Positions 24,503-33,860 of a stretch of 64,000 nucleotides of DNA are shown piece by piece. The number at the start of each line of letters is the position of its first letter. The stretch's first letter is position 1. Made by a program: the position numbers and the translations under genes. The DNA comes from Hyphomonadaceae bacterium (GTDB lineage Bacteria > Pseudomonadota > Alphaproteobacteria > Caulobacterales > Hyphomonadaceae): positions 1 through 64,000 of the forward strand of contig JANSYM010000001.1 in the NCBI GenBank assembly GCA_024742355.1. The letters are read 5' to 3'. The notes beneath the pieces are model-generated. The model worked only from the letters and a program-made list of their open reading frames with translations. It made no database searches and was not told the origin of the DNA.

Positions 24503-25675
24503 TTATCCTTCGGATTTTGGTTTCACCCTGAATTGCTCAATAATCTCGTGATCGAGACCAAACTCGTCTGACAAACCATCATCTGTGGTGCGAAGCAACT
24601 TGATATACGGCGCCACCATCCGGCTCATCGTGCGGTGAATGAGCATTTTCTCTTTCGGAGTCAGCTCGCTGCCTTTGACTTCGACGATTTCCTCTTTGAT
24701 GTCCTCATAACTGTCTTCGAACATGTAGAGGGCATCGCGCAGGTCGCTGCGGGCGCTTTCCAGACTGCGAGCAGCGTCGCTGAAGCCGGGGAAAGGCGAA
24801 TCGAGCCGGCGGCCTTCAAACGCGGCAAAGGCGGCGATCGACAGCCCAAGCGCGAGCAGGACCATGGCATCCAGGGAGTGCAAGGCAGCCGGTCGGCACA
24901 TCGCATTTGTTGCCGCGGCGCCGATCGTGGACCCGAGATCCGAGTTCAGGATGGTCGAACAGACATCCTTGTCGATCAGGAAGAAGGGCGACCAGCTCTT
25001 GGTTGGCAATCCTTCCGGGAAGCTTTTTCCCAGCGCTTCGAGATCAAGAATGTTGCGGTAGTGCGCGGCCGACAGATTGACCAGAAATACCAGGGCCAGG
25101 CCGACCAGGATCGCGACGACGCCCATGACGATATACAGATTGCGGCGACTCCTCAGATTGTCTGAGTCCCAGGGCATGGAAATGTGGCGCAGCCCCCAAT
25201 ACCCGATCAGGAAGAAGCTGGTGGCAACATTGGCGAGCGACACGGCCGCAGCCTGGAAGATACCGCCGGCGAGGCCGAATTCACTCTGCTTGGCAAAGAA
25301 ATAGGCGTTCGCGGCGCTCTCGAAGATGATCATCAGGGCGATGATCGACAATTGAAACAATGGTACTTTCGGGTGACTGGAAATGTAATGCACGCCGCGG
25401 CCCGTGGTTTGCCCGAGTCTCAGCTTTGGATGACGCAGCCCCTGTTCAGTTTCATTGTCCGCACCTTCTGGGGCTTCCTGCCTGCGTTTTTTCTTACGCG
25501 TGGGCAGGTGGTAATCGCCGCCAAGCTGTCGGAACCGATAGAAGCTGAGGGCGGCCCGTGTCGTGTAATCGGCTTGCAGGGTCACTTCATTGAACGCATC
25601 GCTCGGGCGCTCGGTGAGATCGACAATGTCCTGATCTGTCAGCGCGCCAGCCGCACTTGGTGCGTGTTCGTTCAT
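24503..25675 (-). CDS. Unrecognised four-helix membrane protein, partner of the VWA-like gene
   Basis: A 390-residue protein. Residues 1-100 are soluble, with a basic stretch (TRKKKRRQ) and aromatic YRFRQLGGDYH. Hydrophobic helices lie near 105-127, 138-163, 180-203 and 266-287. The loop 204-265 has Cys residues and would be periplasmic. A long cytoplasmic C-terminal helix with coiled-coil character follows, including ARSDLRDALYMFEDSYEDI. I do not recognise the family. It is divergent from the ThiF/MoeB gene, with a 152-bp intergenic region that shows no clear motif. Confidence 0.68.
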   Translation of the reverse strand: MNEHAPSAAGALTDQDIVDLTERPSDAFNEVTLQADYTTRAALSFYRFRQLGGDYHLPTRKKKRRQEAPEGADNETEQGLRHPKLRLGQTTGRGVHYISSHPKVPLFQLSIIALMIIFESAANAYFFAKQSEFGLAGGIFQAAAVSLANVATSFFLIGYWGLRHISMPWDSDNLRSRRNLYIVMGVVAILVGLALVFLVNLSAAHYRNILDLEALGKSFPEGLPTKSWSPFFLIDKDVCSTILNSDLGSTIGAAATNAMCRPAALHSLDAMVLLALGLSIAAFAAFEGRRLDSPFPGFSDAARSLESARSDLRDALYMFEDSYEDIKEEIVEVKGSELTPKEKMLIHRTMSRMVAPYIKLLRTTDDGLSDEFGLDHEIIEQFRVKPKSEG

Positions 25676-25827
25676 CAGCCTACCTCCCAGTCTCGGACCC
25701 TATTATTCTGTTAACCTTTTAGTAAGAACTTTTGGCAGGCGTTTGATCAATTAAGACAAAGCCGTGACGAATTTTGGCGAGATGAATAGGGCTCGCCACA
25801 TTTCGCCAGGGGTTGTAGAGAGCGCGT

Positions 25828-26568
25828 ATGAGCCTGACACCAGACCAGATCGACCGCCACAAACGCCATATCCTGCTCAAGGAGATTGGCGGACCGGGCG
25901 TCTCCAGATTGCGGGGCGCAAAGGTCTCTATCATCGGCGCCGGCGCCTTGGGCGGGCCATGCGCGCTCTATCTTGCGGCAGCCGGTGTCGGCGAAATCGA
26001 GATCTGGGACGACGACACGGTTGATCGGTCAAACCTCCAGCGGCAGATTCAATTTCGCGATGCCGATCTCGGCCGGAGCAAGGCCGAACTGCTCAGCGAG
26101 CGTCTTGTCGCGCTCAACCCGGATGTCCGCACGATCGTGCGCCAGGCGCGCTTTTCCGAGGCGGAAACGGCACATGGGGACGTGCTGATCGACGCGACCG
26201 ACAATTTCGAGACGCGGTTTCTGCTCAATCGCGTTGCGCATGAGAGTGGTCGCTACCTCGTCTCAGGCGCCGCCAGCCGCTGGAGCGGGCAAGTTGCTGT
26301 CTATGCCTCCGGCAAGTCGCAAGATGCGCCCTGTTATCAGTGCTTTGTTCCGGAAATGCCGCCAGAGGCCGAAGCCTGCGATGATGTTGGCGTCGTTGGC
26401 GCACTGACCGGCATGGTTGGCGCAGCCATGGCCCTGGAGGCGGTAAAACTTATTGTCGACACCGGGAATGCCCTGATTGGCCGATTGCTCATAATTGACG
26501 GGCTAACCGGCGAGAACCGGGTTCTCAAGCTTCGTCCGAACCCGGACTGTTCGGTCTGCGGACGGTGA
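25828..26568 (+). CDS. HesA/MoeB/ThiF-family adenylyltransferase
   Basis: A 246-residue E1-like enzyme. It begins with RHKRHILLKEIGGPG, then the ATP-binding Rossmann motif VSIIGAGALGG, the Arg/Asn pair in DRSNLQRQIQF and the GDVLIDATDNFETR strand. Two CxxC pairs (CYQCF and CSVCGR) bind structural zinc. Such proteins adenylate the C-terminal Gly-Gly of MoaD or ThiS for sulfur transfer. MoeB and ThiF cannot be separated by eye, and no moaD or thiS gene is nearby, so I give no symbol. Confidence 0.88.
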   Translation: MSLTPDQIDRHKRHILLKEIGGPGVSRLRGAKVSIIGAGALGGPCALYLAAAGVGEIEIWDDDTVDRSNLQRQIQFRDADLGRSKAELLSERLVALNPDVRTIVRQARFSEAETAHGDVLIDATDNFETRFLLNRVAHESGRYLVSGAASRWSGQVAVYASGKSQDAPCYQCFVPEMPPEAEACDDVGVVGALTGMVGAAMALEAVKLIVDTGNALIGRLLIIDGLTGENRVLKLRPNPDCSVCGR

Positions 26569-26633
26569 ATCTTTCCTTTGACAGGGTTAATTTTTGACGG
26601 TTTTACGACACTAGGTTTTTGTGGAGTACTCGG

Positions 26634-27665
26634 ATGTTACGCAGAACGCTCGCCGTTATTCTCACCATTGTGGCCGTGCTTGCGGCGGGCTGGCTGGCCT
26701 TGCGCCGTGCCGATATTCCTTACGATACGCTCGAGACGATCTACTCGACGCCCGACACCCAATTCATGACGCTCGATGACGGGCTGAAGGTTCATTACAC
26801 CGATACCGGCCCGCAGGACCGCTCGGCAATTGTGCTGGTGCACGGCTTCTCCGCATCACTGCACACCTGGGAGGCCTGGAAGACCAGTCTTGAGGTCGAT
26901 TATCGCGTGATCACGCTCGATCTGCCCGGACACGGTCTGACGCGCGCTGATGATCCCGTACAGCCGACGATTGAACGCTTCGCTGATGTTGTTCACGAAG
27001 TGACGCAGGATCTCGGCGTTGATCGGTTCACAATTGCGGGCAATTCCATGGGCGGCAATACGGCCTGGTCCTACGCGCTGGCCTATCCTGAAACCGTCGA
27101 TGGACTGATCCTGGTCGACGCCTCCGGTTGGCCCGCGACGGATGAAGAGAATGAGAGCAGCCCGTTCATTTTCAAACTTCTGGCCAATCCGCTCGCGCGG
27201 ACGGTGCTGAAGGACCTCGATATGACGTCTCTGACGCGGTCAGGGTTGGAGGATTCCTATTTCGATCAGAGCTTCGTCACCGACGAACTGGTCGAGCGCT
27301 ATGTCGCGCTGTCGCGGGCACCGGGCCACCGTGCGACCCTGCTCGGGATCATGGCCGGCGAGCGTGTTGAGGCAACGGCGGAAGCGCTGAGTGCCATCAA
27401 GGTTCCGACCCTCATCATGTGGGGCAAGGAAGACAATCTGGTGCCGGTCTCGAGTGTGCAGAAATTCGCCGACGCCATCCCGGGGTCGACCCAGGTCGTC
27501 TATGACGGCATCGGACATTTGCCGCAGGAAGAGATAGCCGAGCAATCGATTGCCGATGTCCGTGCGTTCCTGCTCGAGGTTGAGTGGAGCGCGCTGGATG
27601 AAGAAGAAATTATCCCGGCGGGCGATCCTCGCATGGGAGAGAACCGCCCGGACGGCGAGAATTAG
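26634..27665 (+). CDS. Membrane-anchored alpha/beta hydrolase
   Basis: A 343-residue protein with an N-terminal hydrophobic helix (about 5-22) and a canonical catalytic core. HGFSASLHTWEAW carries the oxyanion hole, IAGNSMGGN the nucleophile Ser, MWGKEDNLVP the Asp and GIGHLPQEE the His. An acidic ~35-residue tail extends beyond the fold. The ATG at 26634 follows GTGGAG at 26621-26626. It resembles haloperoxidase or lipase-like hydrolases; the substrate is unknown. Its end lies 3 bases from the convergent MBL-fold gene. Confidence 0.85.
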   Translation: MLRRTLAVILTIVAVLAAGWLALRRADIPYDTLETIYSTPDTQFMTLDDGLKVHYTDTGPQDRSAIVLVHGFSASLHTWEAWKTSLEVDYRVITLDLPGHGLTRADDPVQPTIERFADVVHEVTQDLGVDRFTIAGNSMGGNTAWSYALAYPETVDGLILVDASGWPATDEENESSPFIFKLLANPLARTVLKDLDMTSLTRSGLEDSYFDQSFVTDELVERYVALSRAPGHRATLLGIMAGERVEATAEALSAIKVPTLIMWGKEDNLVPVSSVQKFADAIPGSTQVVYDGIGHLPQEEIAEQSIADVRAFLLEVEWSALDEEEIIPAGDPRMGENRPDGEN

Positions 27666-27668
27666 GGC

Positions 27669-28598
27669 CTATTCCGCCGGTTTTGCGAGGTCGGCATAGA
27701 CGAGGCGCGTGAAACGCGGCTCGGTCATGAAGCCGGTTGCCCAATCATCGACCCAAGGCGTTAGCGGCGCGGCTTCGAGCACGGCGTCAATATCCTTGCC
27801 TGCATCAATTTCGGCCTGAACCGCCGTCATCACACCGTCCAGCATGTCCAGCGTCAGGCCGATATCACTCTTGCTGGCGAGTGCGCCGTGACCAGGAATG
27901 ATGCGGGTATCGTCATTGATTGTATCGGCCATTGCCTGCGACGCCGCAACGAAGCCGGAGAACGACCCTCCCGAGGTGATGTCGACGAATGGGAACATGC
28001 CATTGAACATCAGATCGCCGGTATGCAGAACATTGGCTTCCTCGAAATAGACGAAAGTGTCGCCATCAGTATGCGCATCCGGAGCGTGCACAAGGCGCAC
28101 GGTCTGGCCGTTCAGGTAGAGCGTCATCTCGTCATTGAACGTGATCACCGGCCACGCTTCTGGCGCCGCGGCTGGTGTCGTCACGTCCTGGCCGAAAAAA
28201 TCACGCGTGACGTCGACGGTGACGCGGTCGCGGACGCCATTATGGGCAATGATGGTTGCGCCGGTATCGCCGATAATGGCATTCCCGCCCGTATGATCAC
28301 CGTGCCAGTGCGTGTTGACCAGATAGCGCGGCGTATCACCGGCAATCTCATTGATCGCGCTCAGAATGCCCGGCGCCATATCGGCATACTGGCTGTCGAT
28401 CACGAAGACCCCGTCATCGCCGGCAAGAACGCCGACATTGCCGCCGCGACCCTGTAACATGTACAGACCATCGCCAAGATCGGTCGTGGCCACCGGGACA
28501 GGCTGTGACTGCTGGCCGAATTGAATATGGGTGTTGTGCGCTAAGGCAGCGGGGCTGGTGGCCAGGCCAAATGCGAGCAAGGTGGATGCGATTCTCAT
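27669..28598 (-). CDS. Secreted MBL-fold metallo-hydrolase
   Basis: A 309-residue protein with a Sec signal peptide (about 1-20, ending ALA). The metallo-beta-lactamase fold follows: THWHGDHTGG carries the HxHxDH zinc motif, APDAHTDGD and LHTGDLMFNG supply the next ligands, and IPGHG the last His. It belongs with periplasmic class B-like hydrolases and lactonases of the QuiP/glyoxalase II-like group rather than with proven carbapenemases. No resistance function should be assumed. Confidence 0.85.
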   Translation of the reverse strand: MRIASTLLAFGLATSPAALAHNTHIQFGQQSQPVPVATTDLGDGLYMLQGRGGNVGVLAGDDGVFVIDSQYADMAPGILSAINEIAGDTPRYLVNTHWHGDHTGGNAIIGDTGATIIAHNGVRDRVTVDVTRDFFGQDVTTPAAAPEAWPVITFNDEMTLYLNGQTVRLVHAPDAHTDGDTFVYFEEANVLHTGDLMFNGMFPFVDITSGGSFSGFVAASQAMADTINDDTRIIPGHGALASKSDIGLTLDMLDGVMTAVQAEIDAGKDIDAVLEAAPLTPWVDDWATGFMTEPRFTRLVYADLAKPAE

Positions 28599-28662
28599 AT
28601 CTCTCTCCTCAAACTGGGAAGAGATATACGCCCGTCAGCCGGGCTGACCAGTCACGATCAAG

Positions 28663-29133
28663 TTATGCGGTGGCGTCTGCCGTTTGCGGGCAGAGCAGAC
28701 GCTCGATCACGTCCAGATCATCGGCTTTGCGCAGCGCCGCGCGCAAATCGGCATTGCGGAAGGTGCGGCTGACCTGGGCAAGGGCGCGCAAATGGTCGGC
28801 CCCGGACGCATTCGGTGCGAGCAGCATGAAAATCAGGTCGCACGGGCGCCCGTCAATGGCGTCAAAGTCGACGCCTTCCTCGAGTTTTACGAAAGCACCG
28901 ACAGGTTTTTCGAGCGCCGGGATGCGCGCGTGGGGGATGGCGACGCCTTCACCGACACTGGTCGAACCAAGGTTTTCGCGCTCAATAACAGCATCAAAGA
29001 TGTCGCGACCGTCAATACCGGTCTTGTCGCCAATTGCAGACGCCAGCGTGCGCAGGATCTGTTTGCGGCTTTCGCTTGCCTGCGAACCAAGAATTACACC
29101 CTCCGAGAGGAGGCTTGAAAGATCGTTTGCCAT
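28663..29133 (-). CDS. ptsN: Nitrogen-PTS enzyme IIA (EIIA-Ntr)
   Basis: A 156-residue PTS EIIA type 2 domain. The phosphorylated His is His68 in GEGVAIPHARI. EIIA-Ntr receives phosphate from NPr/EI-Ntr and regulates other proteins, for example in potassium, nitrogen and stress control, instead of transporting sugar. It follows hpf by 20 bases on the same strand, the conserved hpf-ptsN order. The rpoN gene that often starts this cluster is not here. Confidence 0.93.
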   Translation of the reverse strand: MANDLSSLLSEGVILGSQASESRKQILRTLASAIGDKTGIDGRDIFDAVIERENLGSTSVGEGVAIPHARIPALEKPVGAFVKLEEGVDFDAIDGRPCDLIFMLLAPNASGADHLRALAQVSRTFRNADLRAALRKADDLDVIERLLCPQTADATA

Positions 29134-29153
29134 TTTTACTCTGACCTATCGGT

Positions 29154-29729
29154 TCAACCGGTGGCGGAATGTCCCGCCGGATCAACCCACCCGATATTGC
29201 CGTCTGCACGGCGGTACACCATATTCAGGCCGCTGTGTTTCACATTTCGAAACAGAACGGCAGGGGTATCTGACAGTTCCAGCTGCATAACAGCTTCCGA
29301 TACAGACATGGTTTTCACGTCTGAAGCGGACTCAGCAACAATCAGAGGCGCTTCACCCTTATCCTCGGGTGTTTCGTCATCGCTTCCCTTAATAATGAAA
29401 GCGTTTGCGGGCTCACTCGGCAGAGGTGACCGCTTGTGATGGTCCTTCAGCCGGCGATGGTAACGCCGCACGCGTTTTTCCATCTTTTCGAGCGAATCCT
29501 CCAAAGAGGCGTATGGGTCATGAGCCGCGCCCGTGGATTGCAGCACAATCCCCGAAGGAAGATGGACATTACAGTCGGTAATCACTTCGTGACCGCGTTT
29601 TTCCACGGTGACATTGGCATCAAAGCTGCGATCGAAATATTTTGTGACAGCGGCTTCCAGACCATCAGAAATACGCTCGCTGAGCGCGTCTCCTACATCC
29701 ATATGCCGTCCTGCGATTTTTATCGTCAC
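29154..29729 (-). CDS. hpf: Ribosome hibernation promoting factor, long form
   Basis: A 191-residue protein. The N-terminal S30AE domain (about 1-105) starts MTIKIAGRHMDVGDAL, and the separate C-terminal dimerisation domain (about 130-190) includes AVMQLELSDTPAVLFRN. Long HPF pairs ribosomes into inactive 100S dimers in stationary phase. The start is a GTG at 29729 inside a small palindrome (29728-29741) that also covers the ribosome binding site. It is upstream of ptsN. Confidence 0.94.
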   Translation of the reverse strand: MTIKIAGRHMDVGDALSERISDGLEAAVTKYFDRSFDANVTVEKRGHEVITDCNVHLPSGIVLQSTGAAHDPYASLEDSLEKMEKRVRRYHRRLKDHHKRSPLPSEPANAFIIKGSDDETPEDKGEAPLIVAESASDVKTMSVSEAVMQLELSDTPAVLFRNVKHSGLNMVYRRADGNIGWVDPAGHSATG

Positions 29730-29741
29730 GGAGAACTCCGT
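29728..29741 (-). promoter_or_regulatory. Palindrome covering the hpf ribosome binding site and GTG start
   Basis: On the minus strand the sequence reads ACGGAGTTCTCCGT, immediately continuing into GTGACG. The SD-like ACGGAG can pair with CTCCGT, whose last bases overlap the GTG initiation codon. The stem would be five or six base pairs with a tiny loop, so its stability in RNA is doubtful. Confidence 0.4.
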
Positions 29742-29861
29742 CTATTAAGTGCCCACTATAACGAGCATTTTCTGCAAATCGAGCCCCATCAGTAATAAAT
29801 CGATGGATAAATCTGTGAATGCAAGCCTCGTTCCGATGACGTCTGTGTCATCGAAACGTGG

Positions 29862-30692
29862 TTAATCGCGCAAGAGCTCGTTGATTCCGGTTTTTGAGCG
29901 CGTACGCTCGTCCACAGTCTTGATGATGATGGCGGCTGCCAGCGCCGGACCGCCATTCTCGCCTGGCAGCGCGCCGGGTACGATCACTGAATATGGCGGA
30001 ACCTCGCCATAACGGATCTCGCCCGACTGGCGGTCGACGATTTTCGTCGATTGCGACAGGAACACGCCCATGGCGAGGACCGAGCCTTCGCGCACGATCA
30101 CGCCTTCGGCAACTTCCGCCCGGGCGCCGATGAAGCAATTGTCCTCGATGATGACGGGGCTCGCTTGCAGCGGCTCCAGAACGCCGCCAATGCCGGCGCC
30201 GCCGGAAATGTGGACGTTCTTGCCGATCTGCGCGCAGGATCCAACCGTCGCCCAGGTATCGACCATGGTGCCACTATCGACATAGGCGCCGATATTCACA
30301 AAGGATGGCATCAATACTGCGCCCGGCGCGATATAGGACCCGCGGCGTACGGTGGCGGGCGGTACGGCGCGGAATCCGGCAGCTTCAAACTCAGCCGCGC
30401 CCCAGCCTTCAAACTTGCTCGGAACTTTGTCCCACCAGGTGCCGCGATGACCCGGTCCACCGTCCATGATGGCGTTCGGATTGAGGCGGAAGGATAGCAA
30501 CACCGCCTTCTTGAGCCATTCATTGACCTGCCAGCCGCCTTTTCCATCTGGTTCAGCGACCCGCACTTCCCCGCTATCGAGCAGAGACAGGGAGGCTTCT
30601 ACGGCTTCGCGGATTTCACCCTGGGTATCCGTGTTCAGGTCAGAACGGTCTTCCCAGGCAGCATTGATCAGAGCGGCTAAGCGGTCAGGCAT
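29862..30692 (-). CDS. dapD: 2,3,4,5-tetrahydropyridine-2,6-dicarboxylate N-succinyltransferase
   Basis: A 276-residue enzyme of the succinylase route to diaminopimelate and lysine. The C-terminal two thirds is a left-handed beta-helix of hexapeptide repeats, from [20 protein letters not shown] through [16 protein letters not shown]. The N-terminal domain is typical in length, and the acceptor-binding RLNPNA segment is present. The 26-base gap to the HAD nucleotidase gene upstream suggests co-transcription. dapE is not in the window. Confidence 0.95.
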   Translation of the reverse strand: MPDRLAALINAAWEDRSDLNTDTQGEIREAVEASLSLLDSGEVRVAEPDGKGGWQVNEWLKKAVLLSFRLNPNAIMDGGPGHRGTWWDKVPSKFEGWGAAEFEAAGFRAVPPATVRRGSYIAPGAVLMPSFVNIGAYVDSGTMVDTWATVGSCAQIGKNVHISGGAGIGGVLEPLQASPVIIEDNCFIGARAEVAEGVIVREGSVLAMGVFLSQSTKIVDRQSGEIRYGEVPPYSVIVPGALPGENGGPALAAAIIIKTVDERTRSKTGINELLRD

Positions 30693-30718
30693 CGTCGTGT
30701 TGTCTTTCTTGTCGTCGT

Positions 30719-31432
30719 TCAGGCGTTGATGGAACGCAGGAATCCGGTGAGGTCGCGCGTCACATAGTCGATATGTGGGGGGAGGTCATCCCCTATTCCA
30801 GCGGGACGCGCTGCCGCAGGCTCATGGCTCCAATCCTTGGCCGATTGCACCAGGACTGTGGTGAAGCCCATCGTGTGCGCTGGCGCCAGGTTTCGGGCCA
30901 GATCTTCGAAGAACACGGCTTGCTTCGGATCGATGCCGAACAGTTGATTGAACGCATCATAAGAGGATCGGTTGGGCTTTGGTTTGAACCCGCTATCCTC
31001 AATCGCGAACTGACCATCAAAGACATGGTCGAGCCCCATATATTCTGTGACACGGCGAGCATGTCCGCGCGAGCCATTGGTATAAACGAACTTGCGCCCC
31101 GGCAGCGCCTTGATCGCTGCGGCCAGATCAGGGGTGCGGGGCAGGGGGGAAAGATCGATTTCGTGCACATGGTCGAGGAATTCATCCGGCGCCATGCCAT
31201 GCATGCTCATCAAGCCGTTCAGGGTTGTGCCATGCTCGGCATAGTATTGCTTCTGTGTCGCCCGCGCCTCGTCGCGCGGCAATCGCAGGAACCGCGCCAC
31301 GAAATCGGTCATGCGCTGGTCGATTTCCGCGAACAGGTCGCACTCAGCCGGATACAGCGTGTTGTCCAGGTCGAAGACCCAGACTTGCCGATCGATAAGC
31401 GCAGAAGCCGATTGCTCGCCGTCAGCTGGCAT
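30719..31432 (-). CDS. HAD-superfamily pyrimidine 5'-nucleotidase (SDT1-like)
   Basis: A 237-residue HAD phosphatase. Motif I is [11 protein letters not shown] with both catalytic Asp residues, motif II is YTNGSRGH, and motif III with IV is FFEDLARNL. The pattern with a small helical cap and [19 protein letters not shown] matches the SDT1/pyrimidine 5'-nucleotidase group, which dephosphorylates UMP/CMP-like nucleotides. I chose the ATG at 31432, behind GGGGA; another ATG at 31453 adds seven residues. It overlaps the upstream DUF1036 gene by 11 bases. This gene is commonly next to dapD in alphaproteobacteria. Confidence 0.86.
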   Translation of the reverse strand: MPADGEQSASALIDRQVWVFDLDNTLYPAECDLFAEIDQRMTDFVARFLRLPRDEARATQKQYYAEHGTTLNGLMSMHGMAPDEFLDHVHEIDLSPLPRTPDLAAAIKALPGRKFVYTNGSRGHARRVTEYMGLDHVFDGQFAIEDSGFKPKPNRSSYDAFNQLFGIDPKQAVFFEDLARNLAPAHTMGFTTVLVQSAKDWSHEPAAARPAGIGDDLPPHIDYVTRDLTGFLRSINA

Positions 31433-32468
31433 CAATCGGGTCCCCGAAATCACGCTCGAAGAATTCGAAAACCAGTTTGCGATTGACCGGCGCGGGCGTC
31501 GCCACGAACCGACCCGTCCGATAGGCAGCTTCTTCGCAGGCTTCGCGGCCGGTGATCGCGAATTTCGCCTTTGAGACGCAGAACGTGTCGCTGCCCTTGG
31601 TCAGGATGCGGATCTCACCGTCGCCAGACTCCATTTCGGCATACGCAAACAGGCCGGCTTGTAGCAGTGGTTCGTCGATGACCCGGGCGCAGCCGCCGGC
31701 TTCCAGAAGCCACCAGCCACGACTTTCCCAGCCCTCGCCGCGGCGCCGGGCCATGGCACTCCAGATACGCTTATTGGTGCGGTTGCAGAAAGTCAGGCCG
31801 ACATTGCGCGCCCGCTCGATCGCGGTCTGCTCCAGAATATCCATCAGGTCCGCATCAGACGTGTTCGCATCAAGCCCCTTGGACGACAGGAAATCGCCGA
31901 TCGCGGCGCGCGTCTTGCGTCCCAGATAGCCATCAATCCGGCCGGAATAGACCCCGGCATTGTCGAGCAGGCGCTGTACGCCCGCGGCGCTGGCCTGTTC
32001 CAGATTGCGCTTGTCGGTTTCGGTGAAACTGGTGCGCCAGCGCTTGGAATTCTCGATCAGGACAGGTCTGAACTCGCGCGCTTCAAGACCCATGATCGAA
32101 CAGTCCGGGATGTTCTCGACGGCGAAACTGCCGGTGGGATCGATGCACAGCTTGCTTTTCCCTGCCCACACTTTCCGGCCGCCTCTATGTGCGGTCGAGG
32201 ACCGCCCGAACAGATAATGGATGCCGGGCTGAAGGTTGCCTTCGACAACTTTCTCGCAAGCCCCTGGGCGCAGTCTTGTCCAGCCTTCAACGACGACGCC
32301 CTGGCCTTCATAGCGGCCGGTAGACGCTTCGATAATATAGCTGGTTTCGTTGCAGACTTCCCACCCGTCGGAATTCGCCTGAGCCGCCGCGGTGACGGGT
32401 AAAGCAGTGGTTAACGCGATCGCGAAAAACCCGAGAATAATCTTAATAAACAAAGGTACCTGCGCCAT
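31422..32468 (-). CDS. Secreted DUF1036 protein with duplicated domains and a peptidoglycan-binding-like middle
   Basis: A 348-residue protein with a signal peptide (about 1-29). Two DUF1036-like halves are visible, each with WEVCNETSY- or [13 protein letters not shown] openings, a GWW/GWTRL centre and regular Cys residues. Between them lies a segment with [20 protein letters not shown], which resembles the peptidoglycan-binding domain 1 fold. It should be periplasmic and may touch the cell wall. Its function is unknown. The ATG at 32468 lies inside argB (26-base overlap), so translation is probably coupled to argB. Confidence 0.78.
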   Translation of the reverse strand: MAQVPLFIKIILGFFAIALTTALPVTAAAQANSDGWEVCNETSYIIEASTGRYEGQGVVVEGWTRLRPGACEKVVEGNLQPGIHYLFGRSSTAHRGGRKVWAGKSKLCIDPTGSFAVENIPDCSIMGLEAREFRPVLIENSKRWRTSFTETDKRNLEQASAAGVQRLLDNAGVYSGRIDGYLGRKTRAAIGDFLSSKGLDANTSDADLMDILEQTAIERARNVGLTFCNRTNKRIWSAMARRRGEGWESRGWWLLEAGGCARVIDEPLLQAGLFAYAEMESGDGEIRILTKGSDTFCVSKAKFAITGREACEEAAYRTGRFVATPAPVNRKLVFEFFERDFGDPIDAS

Positions 32469-33342
32469 GTTCTGTGAACAGCTCCATGAGAAGCGCGTGC
32501 TTCGCACGCCCGTCTAGAATTACTGCCCCGCCAACGCCCATGTTGACGGCTTTCGCCGCCGTTTCAAGCTTGGGAATCATCCCGCCTGAAATCGTGCCAT
32601 CTTGCATCAGGCTGTCAACTTGGTCGCGCCGGATCTCGCGCATCAGCTTGCCTTGCTTGTCGAGCACGCCGGCGACATCCGTCAGCAGCAGCAATCGTTT
32701 CGCCTGAAGCGCCGCAGCCACGGCCCCGGCAGCGGTATCCGCATTGACATTGTAGCGGCGACCATCCTCGCCAACACCGACCGGGGCGATGACCGGGATG
32801 ATCGCTTTCTCACTGCCCATCAGGGCGTCGAGCACCGAGATGTCAATTTTTTCAGGTTCGCCGACATAGCCAAGATCGACGACTTTCTCGATCTCGCTGG
32901 AGGCATCACGCGTGGTTCGTGTCGCCTTGCTGACTCGCATCAGGTCGCCATCGGCGCCGGACAGGCCAACGGCTTTGCCGCCGGCGGCATTGATCGCGCG
33001 GACAATCGATTTGTTGATCGGACCGGACAGGACCATTTCGACCGCTTCCATGGTGGCGTCATCGGTGACACGCAGGCCGTCGCGAAACTCAGACTGGATG
33101 CCGAGCCGATCGAGCAGGTTGGCAATCTGCGGTCCGCCGCCATGCACGACGACAGGATTGGCGCCGAGATGTTTGAGCAGGACAACATCGCGCGCAAAAG
33201 CTTCCGACAGGGCCTCGTCGACCATAGCATGGCCGCCATACTTGATGACAACGGTACGCCCGGCATAGCGCTGAATATAAGGCAGGGCTTCCGAGAGCGT
33301 TTCGGCTGTAAGCTGGGCAGGGGGCAACGGGGCGTCAGTCAT
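32443..33342 (-). CDS. argB: N-acetylglutamate kinase
   Basis: A 299-residue amino-acid kinase. [14 protein letters not shown] starts the fold. The substrate-binding [32 protein letters not shown] and the C-terminal [10 protein letters not shown] are all typical. It phosphorylates N-acetylglutamate in the second step of arginine synthesis. The N-terminal helix-containing extension (about 1-20) is of the kind seen in arginine-sensitive hexameric enzymes, so feedback inhibition is plausible. It follows the GNAT/engB/yidC genes after a 54-base gap. Confidence 0.95.
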   Translation of the reverse strand: MTDAPLPPAQLTAETLSEALPYIQRYAGRTVVIKYGGHAMVDEALSEAFARDVVLLKHLGANPVVVHGGGPQIANLLDRLGIQSEFRDGLRVTDDATMEAVEMVLSGPINKSIVRAINAAGGKAVGLSGADGDLMRVSKATRTTRDASSEIEKVVDLGYVGEPEKIDISVLDALMGSEKAIIPVIAPVGVGEDGRRYNVNADTAAGAVAAALQAKRLLLLTDVAGVLDKQGKLMREIRRDQVDSLMQDGTISGGMIPKLETAAKAVNMGVGGAVILDGRAKHALLMELFTEHGAGTFVY

Positions 33343-33396
33343 GGCGCTGGCTCTTAGCGGGATTTGGGGGGGAATGGAAACGTTTTAGCGCCGGAT

Positions 33397-33858
33397 TCAG
33401 AGCGTTCTGGTCATGAACACGCTGTTTGGGTCTTCGACATAGTCGCCGAAAGGCGGACAGACCTCGAACCCGAACCGGCGATACAGCGTGCGTGAAGGTT
33501 TGAACCCGTCCATGCTGCCTGTTTCCAGGCTGAGACGTTGGTAGCCGCGCTGCTCCGCGACAGCGATCACGTGTTCGAGCATTTTGCGACCGAGGCCTGC
33601 GCCGCGATAACGCGCCAGCGTGTGCATGGATTTGACCTCGCCATGCGTGTCGGAAAGGTGCTGAAGCGCGCCGCATCCAACCAATGTGTCGCCATCGCGC
33701 ATTTCCCACACAGTGACATCCGGACGTTTCAGGCCATCCATGGGCAGGAAATGACAGCTGCCAGGCGGCGACAGGCTGAGCATCAGTTCAGCATGAGTCT
33801 CGATGAGCGCGGCAAATTCAGGCGTGTCCAGGTCGGCGCTCTGAATTTGGATCGACAT
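33397..33858 (-). CDS. GNAT-family N-acetyltransferase
   Basis: A 153-residue acetyltransferase fold. The acetyl-CoA-binding pyrophosphate loop is ARYRGAGLGRKMLEHVI, preceded by the beta strand EVKSMHTL and followed by SLETGSM. The substrate, protein or small molecule, is unknown. The gene is two bases downstream of engB, so it sits inside the yidC-engB-argB run as an accessory member. Confidence 0.87.
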   Translation of the reverse strand: MSIQIQSADLDTPEFAALIETHAELMLSLSPPGSCHFLPMDGLKRPDVTVWEMRDGDTLVGCGALQHLSDTHGEVKSMHTLARYRGAGLGRKMLEHVIAVAEQRGYQRLSLETGSMDGFKPSRTLYRRFGFEVCPPFGDYVEDPNSVFMTRTL

Positions 33859-33860
33859 GC

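Noticed and set aside
23674-26568. ThiF/MoeB gene with the membrane/VWA-like pair as a defence-type ubiquitin-like system
   Set aside because: The E1-like protein is divergent, of ordinary MoeB/ThiF make-up with two zinc CxxC pairs, and no E2-like, JAB or ubiquitin-like gene is nearby.
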